From positions 338,557 to 402,556 of the forward strand of contig NZ_JAGGPP010000006.1 in assembly GCF_018613755.1 (NCBI RefSeq): 64,000 nucleotides of DNA, given 5' to 3'. Position 1 is the stretch's first letter. Each line of letters starts with the position of its first letter. This DNA comes from Arthrobacter sp. ISL-72 (GTDB lineage: Bacteria; Actinomycetota; Actinomycetes; Actinomycetales; Micrococcaceae). The translations under genes and the position numbers were made by a program. The notes beneath the pieces are model-generated. The model was not told the origin of the DNA and ran no database searches. It worked only from the letters and a program-made list of their open reading frames with translations. Shown one piece after another: positions 52,726 to 60,555 of the stretch.

Positions 52726-54030
52726 TCAGTAGTTGGTCAGCAGCCTGTCCAGCACCCTTGCACCGAACTTGAGGGAATCCGCCGGCACCCGCTCGTCCAC
52801 GCCATGGAACATGCCCGTGAAATCGAGCTCGTCCGGGAGCTGGAGCGGCGCGAAGCCGTACCCGGTGATGCCCAGCCTGCTCAGCGACTTGTTGTCCGTG
52901 CCGCCGGACAATGTGTAGGGCAGGACCTTGGCGCCCGGGTCCTCGGCGTGCAGGGCATCGATCATGGAGTCCACCAGGTTGCCCGCGAACGGCACCTCAA
53001 GGGACACGTCGTTGTGGACGTAGGAAACGTCGACGCCGGTGCCCGCGAGCTCCCTGACGATCTCCAGCACCTGCTGCTCCTGGCCGGGCAGCGTCCTGCA
53101 GTCCACCAGGGCCTCGGCGGACTCAGGAATGACGTTGTGCTTGTAGCCGCCCTTGAGGAGGGTGGGGTTGGTGGTGTTCTGCAGCGTGGCTCCCACGAAC
53201 CGTGCCACGGTTCCGAGTTCCTTGAGCAGCTTCTCGGGGTCGTCCGGATCGAACTCTACGCCCGTGAGTTCCGTCACGCCGTCAAGGAACTGCCGGGTGG
53301 TGGGCGTCAGCTCCACCGGCCACTGGTACTCGCCGATGCGGGAGACGGCGCTGGCGAGGCGTGTGACGGCGTTGTCCGTGTTGATCTGGGAGCCGTGGCC
53401 TGCGCGGCCGTGCGCCACCAGCCGCAGCCAGGAGAGCCCCTTTTCGGCGGTCTGCAGGAGGTAGGTCCGCTGCCCGCCGATGGTGGCTGAGAAGCCGCCG
53501 ACTTCCGAGATTGCCTCTGTGGCGCCGTCGAAAAGTTCCCGCCGGTTGTCGACGGCGTAGCGGGCCCCGTACGTTCCGCCGGCCTCCTCGTCCGCGAAGA
53601 AGGCGAAGATCAGGTCCCGCTTGGGTTTGCGTCCGGTCCGGGCGAAGTTCCGCATCACGGCGAGGATCATGGCGTCCATGTCCTTCATGTCCACGGCGCC
53701 GCGGCCCCAGATCAGGCCGTCCTTGAGTTCTGCGCCGAACGGGTCAACTGACCACTGCTCCTTGAGGGCCGGCACAACGTCCAGGTGGCCGTGCACCACC
53801 AATGCGCTGGCCGAGGGGTCCTCCCCTGCCATCCGCGTTATGACATTCGCCCGCCCCGGCGCCGATTCGAAAATCTCTGCGTCCAGCCCGACTTCGGTGA
53901 TGAGGCCTGCTGTGTATTCCGCGGCCGCCCGTTCCCCCGGCCCTGAACCGTCACCGTAGTTCGAAGTGTCGATCCGGATCAGTTCCTGGCAGATCCTGAC
54001 TACTTCATCCTCGGGGCGTACTTCAGTCAT
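52726..54030 (-). CDS. M20-family metallopeptidase
   Basis: A 434-residue zinc peptidase. Metal-binding motifs: VVHGHLDVVPA (His, Asp), WGRGAVDMKDM, FAFFADEEAGGTYG (general base Glu and metal Glu) and the late FHGVDERVP His. An insert dimerisation domain spans about 190-310. Related proteins are carboxypeptidases, aminoacylases or dipeptidases; the substrate is unknown. AGGAG is seven bases before the ATG. The tRNA-Leu gene lies divergently 165 bases away. Confidence 0.92.
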   Translation of the reverse strand: MTEVRPEDEVVRICQELIRIDTSNYGDGSGPGERAAAEYTAGLITEVGLDAEIFESAPGRANVITRMAGEDPSASALVVHGHLDVVPALKEQWSVDPFGAELKDGLIWGRGAVDMKDMDAMILAVMRNFARTGRKPKRDLIFAFFADEEAGGTYGARYAVDNRRELFDGATEAISEVGGFSATIGGQRTYLLQTAEKGLSWLRLVAHGRAGHGSQINTDNAVTRLASAVSRIGEYQWPVELTPTTRQFLDGVTELTGVEFDPDDPEKLLKELGTVARFVGATLQNTTNPTLLKGGYKHNVIPESAEALVDCRTLPGQEQQVLEIVRELAGTGVDVSYVHNDVSLEVPFAGNLVDSMIDALHAEDPGAKVLPYTLSGGTDNKSLSRLGITGYGFAPLQLPDELDFTGMFHGVDERVPADSLKFGARVLDRLLTNY

Positions 54031-54103
54031 GTTTCACTCCTCGTGGGGGCCGCTTGATTGCTGGCTTCAGCCTACCCACAAGCCCCCTGCGAGCCCCGAT
54101 TAT

Positions 54104-54130
54104 TTGTTTCCCGAAAAGTCGTGCTAGAGT
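54104..54130 (+). promoter_or_regulatory. Possible promoter of tRNA-Leu
   Basis: TAGAGT (54125-54130) fits the TANNNT form of the -10 box, with TTGTTT (54104-54109) upstream at a short 15-base spacer. The start would be near 54137, about 60 bases before the mature tRNA, allowing a processed 5' leader. Confidence 0.4.
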
Positions 54131-54195
54131 CTTTCTCGCTGCTTCGGAGAAATCCAAAACGCTGAAAGGCGAAGAGGATCCCCGAAATACCACCT

Positions 54196-54278
54196 GCGCG
54201 GGTGGCGGAATGGCAGACGCGCTAGCTTGAGGTGCTAGTCCTCGAAAGGGGGTGGGGGTTCAAGTCCCCCTCCGCGCA
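54196..54278 (+). tRNA. tRNA-Leu(GAG)
   Basis: The acceptor arms GCGCGGG (54196-54202) and TCCGCGC (54271-54277) pair fully with one G-U. The anticodon loop TTGAGGT carries GAG at 54229-54231, reading CUC and CUU. A long variable arm (class II) and a T-arm GGGGG-TTCAAGT-CCCCC complete the fold, as expected for tRNA-Leu. CCA is not encoded; the sequence continues CACA. Confidence 0.97.
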
Positions 54279-54284
54279 CAAGGG

Positions 54285-54321
54285 AAAACCCCTGGAATCC
54301 AAGGATTCCAGGGGTTTTTTT
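54285..54321 (+). terminator. Intrinsic terminator of tRNA-Leu
   Basis: AACCCCTGGAATC and GATTCCAGGGGTT form a 13-bp stem around a CAAG loop, followed by seven T's. It lies seven bases after the tRNA. Confidence 0.92.
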
Positions 54322-54411
54322 CTGTTTCCGCCTGTGCACTACGGGACCTGTGCGATGGCAACGGGCTCACGTACACTCGGACCAGAAGTGCCGACAGGGG
54401 GAAAGGTCTTC

Positions 54412-54501
54412 ATGGCAAAGTTCACACACTGCAGAGCCGCAGCGGCCCGGAAGAAGGGGCCAACCCGCCGTCCAGGCCGACGCGTTGAGGTGGCATCATG
54501 A
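54412..54501 (+). CDS. Very small basic protein (29 aa), translationally coupled
   Basis: A 29-codon frame (MAKFTHCRAAAARKKG...) rich in Arg, Lys and Ala. A purine-rich GGGGGAAAGG lies 7-9 bases before its ATG, and its stop overlaps the ATG of the next gene (ATGA, 54498-54501). These two features support translation. No homology is recognised; it could be a short peptide or a leader that controls the next gene. Confidence 0.45.
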   Translation: MAKFTHCRAAAARKKGPTRRPGRRVEVAS

Positions 54502-55103
54502 CGTTCTTCCAGGACCTGCCGGACCCTCCTGAGCGTCCCCGGACTCCCCGCCACGTGCCGGTGTGGGCTGGTCCGCCCCTAAATGAACTGCCGGTGACCA
54601 TCCATGTGGGAAAGTTCCTGCACCGGACGCCGGGCCTCGTCGTGGCGGTTACGAGCGCAGAAGTCTTTTCAACCGGTTGTGCGGTCCATGTGGTCTGGAC
54701 GGTCCGGCGCACCGACGAACCGGACCGGCAGTGGGCCGCGGTGAACGAGCGGTTTTTCCGGCAGCCTCCCCCGGGCCCGGGATTCCAGGTCGATCCTGAT
54801 TCCGGACTCCTCTTCGGTATCGAGTTTCCCGACGGCCAAAAAACCACGTCGGCGCACGTCCGTCCGGGCATGTTTGACGGGAGCGAAGCAGTCGCCGGGC
54901 CGGTCCTCATGGTCAACGGCCAAGGCGGGAGCGGCGGAGATGACCAGCTGACGGGTTCGGCGCGGCTGTGGATCTGGCCGCTTCCCGAGAAGGGCGGCCT
55001 TCGGCTCGTGGCCCAGTGGAAGGACGCCGGGATGCCGGAGCAGTCCATCCGCTTGGACGGTGACCTCATCGCTGATGCTGTCACGAACGTCCAGGCCTAC
55101 TGA
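54498..55103 (+). CDS. Hypothetical protein (201 aa), strand-rich
   Basis: A 201-residue protein with no signal peptide or membrane helix. It appears mostly beta (PVTIHVGKFLHRTPGLVVAVTSAEVF; SARLWIWPLPEKGGLRLVAQW). The end EQSIRLDGDLIADAVTNVQAY looks like a conserved tail of an uncharacterised actinobacterial family. Its ATG overlaps the stop of the 29-residue peptide. I do not recognise a domain. Confidence 0.7.
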   Translation: MTFFQDLPDPPERPRTPRHVPVWAGPPLNELPVTIHVGKFLHRTPGLVVAVTSAEVFSTGCAVHVVWTVRRTDEPDRQWAAVNERFFRQPPPGPGFQVDPDSGLLFGIEFPDGQKTTSAHVRPGMFDGSEAVAGPVLMVNGQGGSGGDDQLTGSARLWIWPLPEKGGLRLVAQWKDAGMPEQSIRLDGDLIADAVTNVQAY

Positions 55104-55176
55104 GCGTCCAGCCGCGACAGTGCGAAAGGGCCCGCTCACGCCATTCGAGGGCCACTGCAGTGCTGGAGGACGCTGG

Positions 55177-55929
55177 TCAGATGCAGGAAGTCAGGACGCC
55201 TTCGATCGCGTCATGCTCCGGCCGCGTGACCCACAGCTTGTACTTGGCCTTTACTGCTGTCATCCGGGCAGCGTATTCGCACCGGAAGGCCTTGTTCGGC
55301 GGCAGCCAGGTGGCGGCATCCTTGTCTGATTTGGCCGTGTTTGTCGGGCCGTCCGCGGCCATGAGGTTCAGCGGGTCGTTGGCCAGCTGCTTTCGCTGCT
55401 CTTCGCTGATCTGCTGCGCTCCGGTCTGCCAAGCCAGCGACAAGGGAATGATGTGATCTATCTGGACAGCTGAGCTGGTGCTTGCGCCGCGGACAAATTG
55501 AATCGTCTTGCCGGTGTACTTGTCGGCCAACGTCCCCGAAGCGACCACGCAGTTGTGAGTGCCGGGCTTGAAAGTCTCGCCGGTGAGGTCGCGGGCCAGG
55601 ATGTCGTTGCGTGTATCGCAGCCGTTGTGGTCCACATCAGCCCAGGCGGGGCCGAACCTGTCGCGGCTGTAACCGGTCTGCGGGGCACGCCCCTTCACGG
55701 GAATCGCTGCGAGCATGGTTATTGCGGCGGAGACCTCGGCCGGGCCGGCGTCCTGACTGGCGGTGGGGCCGTGCGCGGCATCCGATGGACCGGCGGTGCG
55801 GAGGGCCTCGGCGATGACAGTACCGGCGGAGGAAACGGCCTCGCATCCGGCAAGGCCTCCAGCCAGCAGAGCGGCGGTCACAATGGTCACTACTTTGGAA
55901 CTGCGGGGTGAGATGGTCTTGTCCTTCAC
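55177..55929 (-). CDS. Lipoprotein with HNH nuclease domain (DUF1524/GmrSD C-terminal type)
   Basis: A 250-residue exported protein. The N-terminus is basic and hydrophobic (KVVTIVTAALLAGGLAGC) with a clean lipobox LAGC, Cys29 being lipidated. A disordered linker follows, then an HNH-type domain: DHIIPLS (158-164) with the general-base His159, and NDPLNLMAADGPTNTAKSD and WLPPN downstream, as in DUF1524. It probably degrades DNA at the cell surface. I start it at GTG 55929; no ribosome-binding site is obvious. Confidence 0.85.
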   Translation of the reverse strand: MKDKTISPRSSKVVTIVTAALLAGGLAGCEAVSSAGTVIAEALRTAGPSDAAHGPTASQDAGPAEVSAAITMLAAIPVKGRAPQTGYSRDRFGPAWADVDHNGCDTRNDILARDLTGETFKPGTHNCVVASGTLADKYTGKTIQFVRGASTSSAVQIDHIIPLSLAWQTGAQQISEEQRKQLANDPLNLMAADGPTNTAKSDKDAATWLPPNKAFRCEYAARMTAVKAKYKLWVTRPEHDAIEGVLTSCI

Positions 55930-56089
55930 TAGTGCGGCGGTACCGATCAGGCTATCCTCGACGCCGGCACCGGTGCCGCAGGGCACAGAGTGGCGCCGGT
56001 CACACGAAGTCGGTGACACGAGCGTCGATGACACGAAAGTCGGGGCCACCTGGGCAATGCTGCGCTGAGGCGGCAGCACCTGGCTGCAG

Positions 56090-56662
56090 CTAGGACGTGC
56101 CGTACTCGGACCTGGCCCCATACAGATAGGCGAGGTCATTGAGCGTCTGCAGCGTTAGCTCCTCCGCCTGGGCAATAAGTGCCTGCCGCTGAGGGGAACG
56201 GCCTCCATCACCCCGCCCGGGCGGGAGCGGCGACGTCATGGCCGATTCGTGGCCATAGAGCGCCTTGAGGTGCTCCAACTGCAGGCGCCCGCGCACGCCG
56301 TCGGCCTTTGCGTGAACGCCCATCACCGCCAGAAGTGCAAAGGCGACATGCCTGCGTTCCCACCAAAGGCCCGCCCTGAGGGCCAACCTGAAGAGGCCCT
56401 CCAGTTCCTGCCCGGCGGGAGCCTTTGCCTTGCCTACATATAGTTCGGCCAGTGCACCCGTCCTGGACTCCGCCCAGCGAAAGCCGACGGGCACCGTGCG
56501 TCCGTTTTTTGACCGATACAGCGCCGAAGCAGTCAAAAGCAGCTCCCCGCCGCGTGCGGCTGCATATCCCAAGGTGATGTCGCTCAATTTCTCATGGCGG
56601 CAGGCAGCAATGAACTCCTGCACGTCCTTGTCCCACAGCCGGTCTGTTACGCCGTTTTCCAT
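56090..56662 (-). CDS. Hypothetical protein (190 aa)
   Basis: A 190-residue protein (MENGVTDRLWDKDVQEF...) with mixed alpha/beta character. The segments FIAACRHEKLSDITLGYAAA and LEGLFRLALRAGLWWERRHVAFALLAVMG look helical and ordered. No catalytic motif or known family is recognised. ATG 56662 has GGGGGT about nine bases upstream. It is divergent from the small membrane protein at 56777. Confidence 0.6.
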   Translation of the reverse strand: MENGVTDRLWDKDVQEFIAACRHEKLSDITLGYAAARGGELLLTASALYRSKNGRTVPVGFRWAESRTGALAELYVGKAKAPAGQELEGLFRLALRAGLWWERRHVAFALLAVMGVHAKADGVRGRLQLEHLKALYGHESAMTSPLPPGRGDGGRSPQRQALIAQAEELTLQTLNDLAYLYGARSEYGTS

Positions 56663-56776
56663 ATCCAGGCACCCCCAAAATAACGGTACCGGTCCGAGGC
56701 CCGCCGCCTCCGGAGACTCGCTGCCGCGCGTTCGCAAATGCCGCTCCAGGAGGCACCGAAGGCCTAGGCTGGGTCT

Positions 56777-57250
56777 GTGAAGTTGTCCCCTGCCCCGTTA
56801 GAAGTTGCAGTTTCGGCCCCTGCGGAATGGTGGGAGATCGTGGCCGCGCTTGGGCCCCTGGCGGTTCTGGCCGGTGCCGTCCTCGCCGCCTTCATCGGCT
56901 GGCGGACCCTGCGGCAAAAAGCGGCGGCAGACACACAGGCGCTCATACAAAAAACGAGGGCCGACGACCGCGCCGAGTGGTGGAAACGGACGCAGTGGGC
57001 ACTGGACAAGGCGCTGGCAGCAGATGGAGACGCCCAGGCCCTCGGGTTGGCGTCACTTGCGGTCCTGGCGCGGAGCGATCTGGCACGCGAAGAAGAGCTG
57101 GAACTGCTGGACATCGCCTGGCAATCGGTGGCGGATGCCGACGGCGACGGCGTCGGGTGGGACGAGGAAGCCGAGGCCGTGGACTCCGAGGAGCCAATCG
57201 GCGAGAATGGAACCACGAGCACGCGCCGAACGGAGGAGGGAAGGCCATGA
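56777..57250 (+). CDS. Small membrane-anchored hypothetical protein
   Basis: A 157-residue protein with one membrane helix (WEIVAALGPLAVLAGAVLAAFIGW, about 19-42) followed by a charged helical region (ADDRAEWWKRTQWALDKALA) and an acidic tail. The arrangement resembles phage or plasmid-type membrane spacers but nothing is diagnostic. TAGGCT lies six bases before the GTG (56765-56770). Its stop overlaps the ATG of the next small gene. Confidence 0.7.
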   Translation: MKLSPAPLEVAVSAPAEWWEIVAALGPLAVLAGAVLAAFIGWRTLRQKAAADTQALIQKTRADDRAEWWKRTQWALDKALAADGDAQALGLASLAVLARSDLAREEELELLDIAWQSVADADGDGVGWDEEAEAVDSEEPIGENGTTSTRRTEEGRP

Positions 57251-57438
57251 GCACCAGCACACCGGAACAAAAGAAATCCCGGACGCCCCGCCACGTCTCC
57301 ACGTCCCGCGGCAAGCAGCTGACCCCTTCCGAGCACAGGGTTCAGGTTGCCGCAGCCAAGTTGCGTGTGGCCCTTGATGAACGGCTGGGCCGCCCTACCC
57401 CGGCTGAGACCAAGGAACTCTCCAAGGAAGATCTTTAA
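57247..57438 (+). CDS. Small basic hypothetical protein (63 aa)
   Basis: A 63-residue protein with a basic N-terminal half (EQKKSRTPRHVSTSRGKQLTPSEHRV) and a helical C-terminal half (QVAAAKLRVALDERLGRPTP). The ATG overlaps the TGA of the preceding gene (ATGA), so the two are translationally coupled. No family is recognised. Confidence 0.65.
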   Translation: MSTSTPEQKKSRTPRHVSTSRGKQLTPSEHRVQVAAAKLRVALDERLGRPTPAETKELSKEDL

Positions 57439-57491
57439 CTCGTCCGGGTGTCGACTGCCTCCGCACAGGGCGTATCGGTACGATGAGCTTC

Positions 57492-57869
57492 ATGGCATCC
57501 CGTATCAGCGAACTGGTCCTCAGCTGTGCCGACCCCGAACGCCTCGCGCAGTTCTGGAGCGACGTCCTCGGCTACGTCGAGCTTGACCGGGAGGACGGTG
57601 CGATCGAGATCGGCCCGCCCGACGCCGGTTTCGGCGGGCTGCAGCCAACCATCATCCTGAGCCCCAGCAGCGATCCGCGGACCGGAAAGCTCCCCCTCCA
57701 CATCGACGTCAACCCCGTCGACCGGGACCAGGACGCCGAGCTGGAACGGTTGCTCGCCCTCGGCGCCCGACCCGCCGACGTCGGGCAGACCGGCGACGAG
57801 AAATGGCACGTCCTCGCCGACCCTGAGGGCAACGAGTTCTGCCTCCTGCGCAAGCGGCTGCAGCCCTGA
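57492..57869 (+). CDS. VOC/glyoxalase-like protein
   Basis: A 125-residue single-domain VOC protein: ELVLSCADPERLAQFWSDVLGYVELDRE, LPLHIDVNPVDRDQDAELERLLALGAR and WHVLADPEGNEFCLLRK are the conserved elements. Metal ligands may be His and Glu in the HID and GNEF parts. It belongs to the abundant 'glyoxalase-like domain' group of actinobacteria whose substrates are unknown. TACGAT is seven bases before ATG 57492 (57479-57484), which decides against the in-frame ATG at 57483. Confidence 0.85.
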   Translation: MASRISELVLSCADPERLAQFWSDVLGYVELDREDGAIEIGPPDAGFGGLQPTIILSPSSDPRTGKLPLHIDVNPVDRDQDAELERLLALGARPADVGQTGDEKWHVLADPEGNEFCLLRKRLQP

Positions 57870-57907
57870 TCCCAGTCATGGTTGTTCGTCGACCGGGCTA
57901 AGAACGC

Positions 57908-57942
57908 ACGAAGAAGGCCCCGCGTAGCGGGGCCTTCTTCGT
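57908..57942. terminator. Bidirectional terminator after the VOC gene
   Basis: A perfect 16-base stem (57908-57923 and 57927-57942) with a GTA loop, followed by TTT on the plus strand. It lies 38 bases after the VOC stop and 19 bases beyond the stop of the minus-strand gene. Confidence 0.9.
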
Positions 57943-57961
57943 TTCCCTTGTAAAAGGTCCT

Positions 57962-58144
57962 TTAGACCTTCTCGGGAGTGCGGTCCACTACCGGTTCCGA
58001 ACCCGTGAACTCGCGTTCCCGGCGGGGGAAAGCCCAGAACTTGAAGTCCTTCGCTTCCACCCGGGGCTCCGGCTGCTTCTCAGGTTCCCGTGATTCCTCT
58101 TTCCGAATGTCCCTCCGGAAATCCTTGCTATACGGATAGCACAT
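57962..58144 (-). CDS. Small hydrophilic protein (60 aa), unknown function
   Basis: A 60-residue protein (MCYPYSKDFRRDIRKEE...) rich in Glu, Arg and Pro, with a conserved-looking aromatic start CYPYSKDFR and an internal FKFWAFPRR. AGGAGG lies six bases before the ATG at 58144, one of the best ribosome-binding sites in the window, which decides the start. No domain is recognised. Confidence 0.7.
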   Translation of the reverse strand: MCYPYSKDFRRDIRKEESREPEKQPEPRVEAKDFKFWAFPRREREFTGSEPVVDRTPEKV

Positions 58145-58369
58145 CACTGACCTCCTCATAGTGAATGCTCTTTAATCCTCCTCCCAAATTGTCTTCCGGT
58201 CGACAGGTTTATGGTCGGCAGGTTTGGGGTGTCGTTCGACCCAAGACACCGGGCGGGGTTGCACCATAGATTGAACAGTCAAAGGTGCGTGGGGATGGGT
58301 ACAGGGCTCCCGCAGCAATGGATCGGGATTTGGCAGGCAGCAGTTCCAGTTCGATGAAAGGCAGTGCAC

Positions 58370-59671
58370 ATGGCGAAGACAACTGGTGTGGCACCACGGC
58401 TGGCAGAAGGGCTGGCCATCGTCCTGGGAACGAAAGGCATCCCGCTCAGGCTGCGGGCCTGGGACGGCTCGGAGGCAGGGCCGGAGGACGCCCCGGTACT
58501 CGAGTTCCGCTCCCGGCGGGCACTGCGGCGCATCCTTTGGTCGCCTGGACAACTGGGCCTCAGCAGGGCCTACGTGGCCGGGGAAATCGATGCGCCCGGC
58601 GACGTCTTCGCCAGCTTCGCCGCACTGAGCTCCACCGGTAAGTTTGCAGAGCCCGGACCATTTCCCCCGCTGACAGTCCGGGAAAAGTGGACGCTGCTCA
58701 AAACCGCCCTTCGGGTCGGAGCGATTGGGCCTAATCCGGCCCCGCCGCCCGAGGAATCCAAGGTCCACCGCCACGGCGGGCGTCACTCAAAGAGCCGCGA
58801 TGCCGCGGCGATCTCGCATCATTACGACGTCGGCAATGACTTCTATGCCCTTGTCCTCGGTCCGTCGATGGTCTATTCGTGTGCTGTCTGGAGCGACCAA
58901 AGCAACGGACATGACGTGCCGGACAGCCTGGAAGCCGCGCAGGAGGCCAAGATCGACCTGGTCTGCCGAAAGTTGGGGCTGAAGCCCGGCATGCGGGTAC
59001 TCGACGTCGGCTGCGGCTGGGGCAGCTTCGCCCTGCACGCCGCCCAGCGCTACGGTGTGGAGGTCGTCGGGGTCACCCTTTCCAACGAGCAGGCGGGGCT
59101 GGCGCGCAAACGCGTGGCCGACGCCGGGTTGACGGATCGCGTCGACATCCGGGTCCAGGACTACCGCGATGTGGACGACGGGCCGTTCGATGCGATCAGC
59201 TCCATCGGCATGTCGGAGCACGTGGGCAGTGAAGAGATTACCCGCTATGTCTCCCAGCTCCACGGCCTGCTACGTCCCGGCGCCAGGCTGCTGAACCATG
59301 CGATTTCCTGGAATGCGGGACCCACCAGCCCGGATCCGGATTCCTTCATCCCCCGCTACGTTTTCCCCGACGGCGAAATGCTCAGCCTCGCCGCCATGAT
59401 CGGCGCGCTGGAGTCCGGCGGATTCGAAGTGCTTGACGTCGAAGCGCTGCGGCGGCACTACGCCCTCACCCTCCGCGCCTGGGTGCGCAACCTGGAGGAG
59501 CACTGGGATGAGGCCGTCAGCGCCAGCAGCCCCGGGCGGGCACGCGTATGGCGGCTCTACATGGCCGCCAGTGCGTTGGGCTTTGAAGGCGGCCTGACGG
59601 GTGTCAACCAGGTGCTCGTGCAACGACCGGGCGGCGGCGAACCGCCGCTGAGGCGGACGGGATGGATGTGA
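58370..59671 (+). CDS. Cyclopropane-fatty-acyl-phospholipid synthase family methyltransferase
   Basis: A 433-residue protein. An N-terminal region (to about 140, with LEFRSRRALRRILWSPGQLGLSRAYVAGEID) precedes the catalytic domain: ISHHYDVGNDFYALVLGPSMVYSCAVW, the SAM motif RVLDVGCGWGSFALHAA near 210-225, and SIGMSEHVG. It methylates or cyclopropanates double bonds of membrane lipid chains. The C-terminus shows the family Tyr-rich helix region. ATG 58370 has GAAAGG about nine bases upstream. Confidence 0.92.
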   Translation: MAKTTGVAPRLAEGLAIVLGTKGIPLRLRAWDGSEAGPEDAPVLEFRSRRALRRILWSPGQLGLSRAYVAGEIDAPGDVFASFAALSSTGKFAEPGPFPPLTVREKWTLLKTALRVGAIGPNPAPPPEESKVHRHGGRHSKSRDAAAISHHYDVGNDFYALVLGPSMVYSCAVWSDQSNGHDVPDSLEAAQEAKIDLVCRKLGLKPGMRVLDVGCGWGSFALHAAQRYGVEVVGVTLSNEQAGLARKRVADAGLTDRVDIRVQDYRDVDDGPFDAISSIGMSEHVGSEEITRYVSQLHGLLRPGARLLNHAISWNAGPTSPDPDSFIPRYVFPDGEMLSLAAMIGALESGGFEVLDVEALRRHYALTLRAWVRNLEEHWDEAVSASSPGRARVWRLYMAASALGFEGGLTGVNQVLVQRPGGGEPPLRRTGWM

Positions 59672-59690
59672 GCGGGGCAGACTGGAGCAC

Positions 59691-60533
59691 ATGACAGCCA
59701 TCTTCCTGGTGTGGAACCCGGACCGCTGGAACGACTGGAACTATGCTTCCGTCGTCGAACACGTCCGCGAGACCGGGCAGTTCCACGGCATGTGGAACGT
59801 CGGCGCTTCAGCGGCTGTCCACGCCGGCGCGGACGCGTGGCTGCTGTTGCGGGGCAAGCACGGGCGGGGCCTGCTGGGGCACGGCGTGGTGACCTCAGCT
59901 CCCGCATTGGCCACGCAACTGACTGTCGCCTTCGATTCGCTCCTGCCCCTCGGTGACCAGATAGCGGCAGACGTCCTCAGGGAGAACGTTCCGGAGGTGC
60001 GCTGGGACGTCGTCCGGAGCGGACAGGCCTGCAAGCCGTCCGCGGAGGCCAGGATCCGTGGCCTATGGCGTCTGGAGGGCCCGCCCCCGCCCGTGGAGTC
60101 TGCCCTGCCGGCGCCCGGAACCTACCCCGCCTGGGCCGTCAGCACAGTTGCGATGAACCGCTACGAACGGGACCCGGAGGCCCGGCGTGTCTGCATTGCC
60201 CACTACGGAACCAGCTGTGCGGCCTGCGGCTTCTCTTTCGAAATCGCTTATGGCGAGGCCGGCAGGGACTTCATCGATGTCCACCACACCGTGCCCGTTT
60301 CACTGCTCGACAGCAGCTACCGCCTGGATCCGATCACTGATCTGGTGCCGCTGTGCGCGAACTGCCACGCCATGGCGCACGTCGGAGTGGCTACCCCGCG
60401 GTCGCTTCAGGAACTGCGTGAGCTTTTGGCCGGCGCCGGCTTCATACGCGGTCACACGGTACGGCCCGGGGAACTGGAAGCCCAGCAGGAGGCCCTGCGA
60501 ATCCTCGGCACCGGCCAGGCTGAGCCGGGGTAG
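59691..60533 (+). CDS. HNH endonuclease with N-terminal EVE/PUA-like reader domain (probable modification-dependent restriction enzyme)
   Basis: A 280-residue protein. The N-terminal 70 residues (IFLVWNPDRWNDWNYASVVEHV; MWNVGAS; GRGLLGHGVVTS) follow the pattern of EVE/PUA-like domains that flip out and read modified bases. The C-terminal domain is a zinc-stabilised HNH nuclease: CAAC (176-179), DVHHTVPVSLL (His198/His199) and PLCANCHAMAH (222-230). PUA-superfamily/HNH fusions are an established architecture of type IV restriction enzymes. No partner methylase is adjacent. GGAG is four bases before the ATG. Confidence 0.8.
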   Translation: MTAIFLVWNPDRWNDWNYASVVEHVRETGQFHGMWNVGASAAVHAGADAWLLLRGKHGRGLLGHGVVTSAPALATQLTVAFDSLLPLGDQIAADVLRENVPEVRWDVVRSGQACKPSAEARIRGLWRLEGPPPPVESALPAPGTYPAWAVSTVAMNRYERDPEARRVCIAHYGTSCAACGFSFEIAYGEAGRDFIDVHHTVPVSLLDSSYRLDPITDLVPLCANCHAMAHVGVATPRSLQELRELLAGAGFIRGHTVRPGELEAQQEALRILGTGQAEPG

Positions 60534-60555
60534 CCGCCCGGCTCCCATCCGGCAG

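Noticed and set aside
54232..54501. A longer start for the 29-residue peptide, inside tRNA-Leu
   Set aside because: The extension would be translated from tRNA and terminator sequence. The ATG at 54412 has its own ribosome-binding site.
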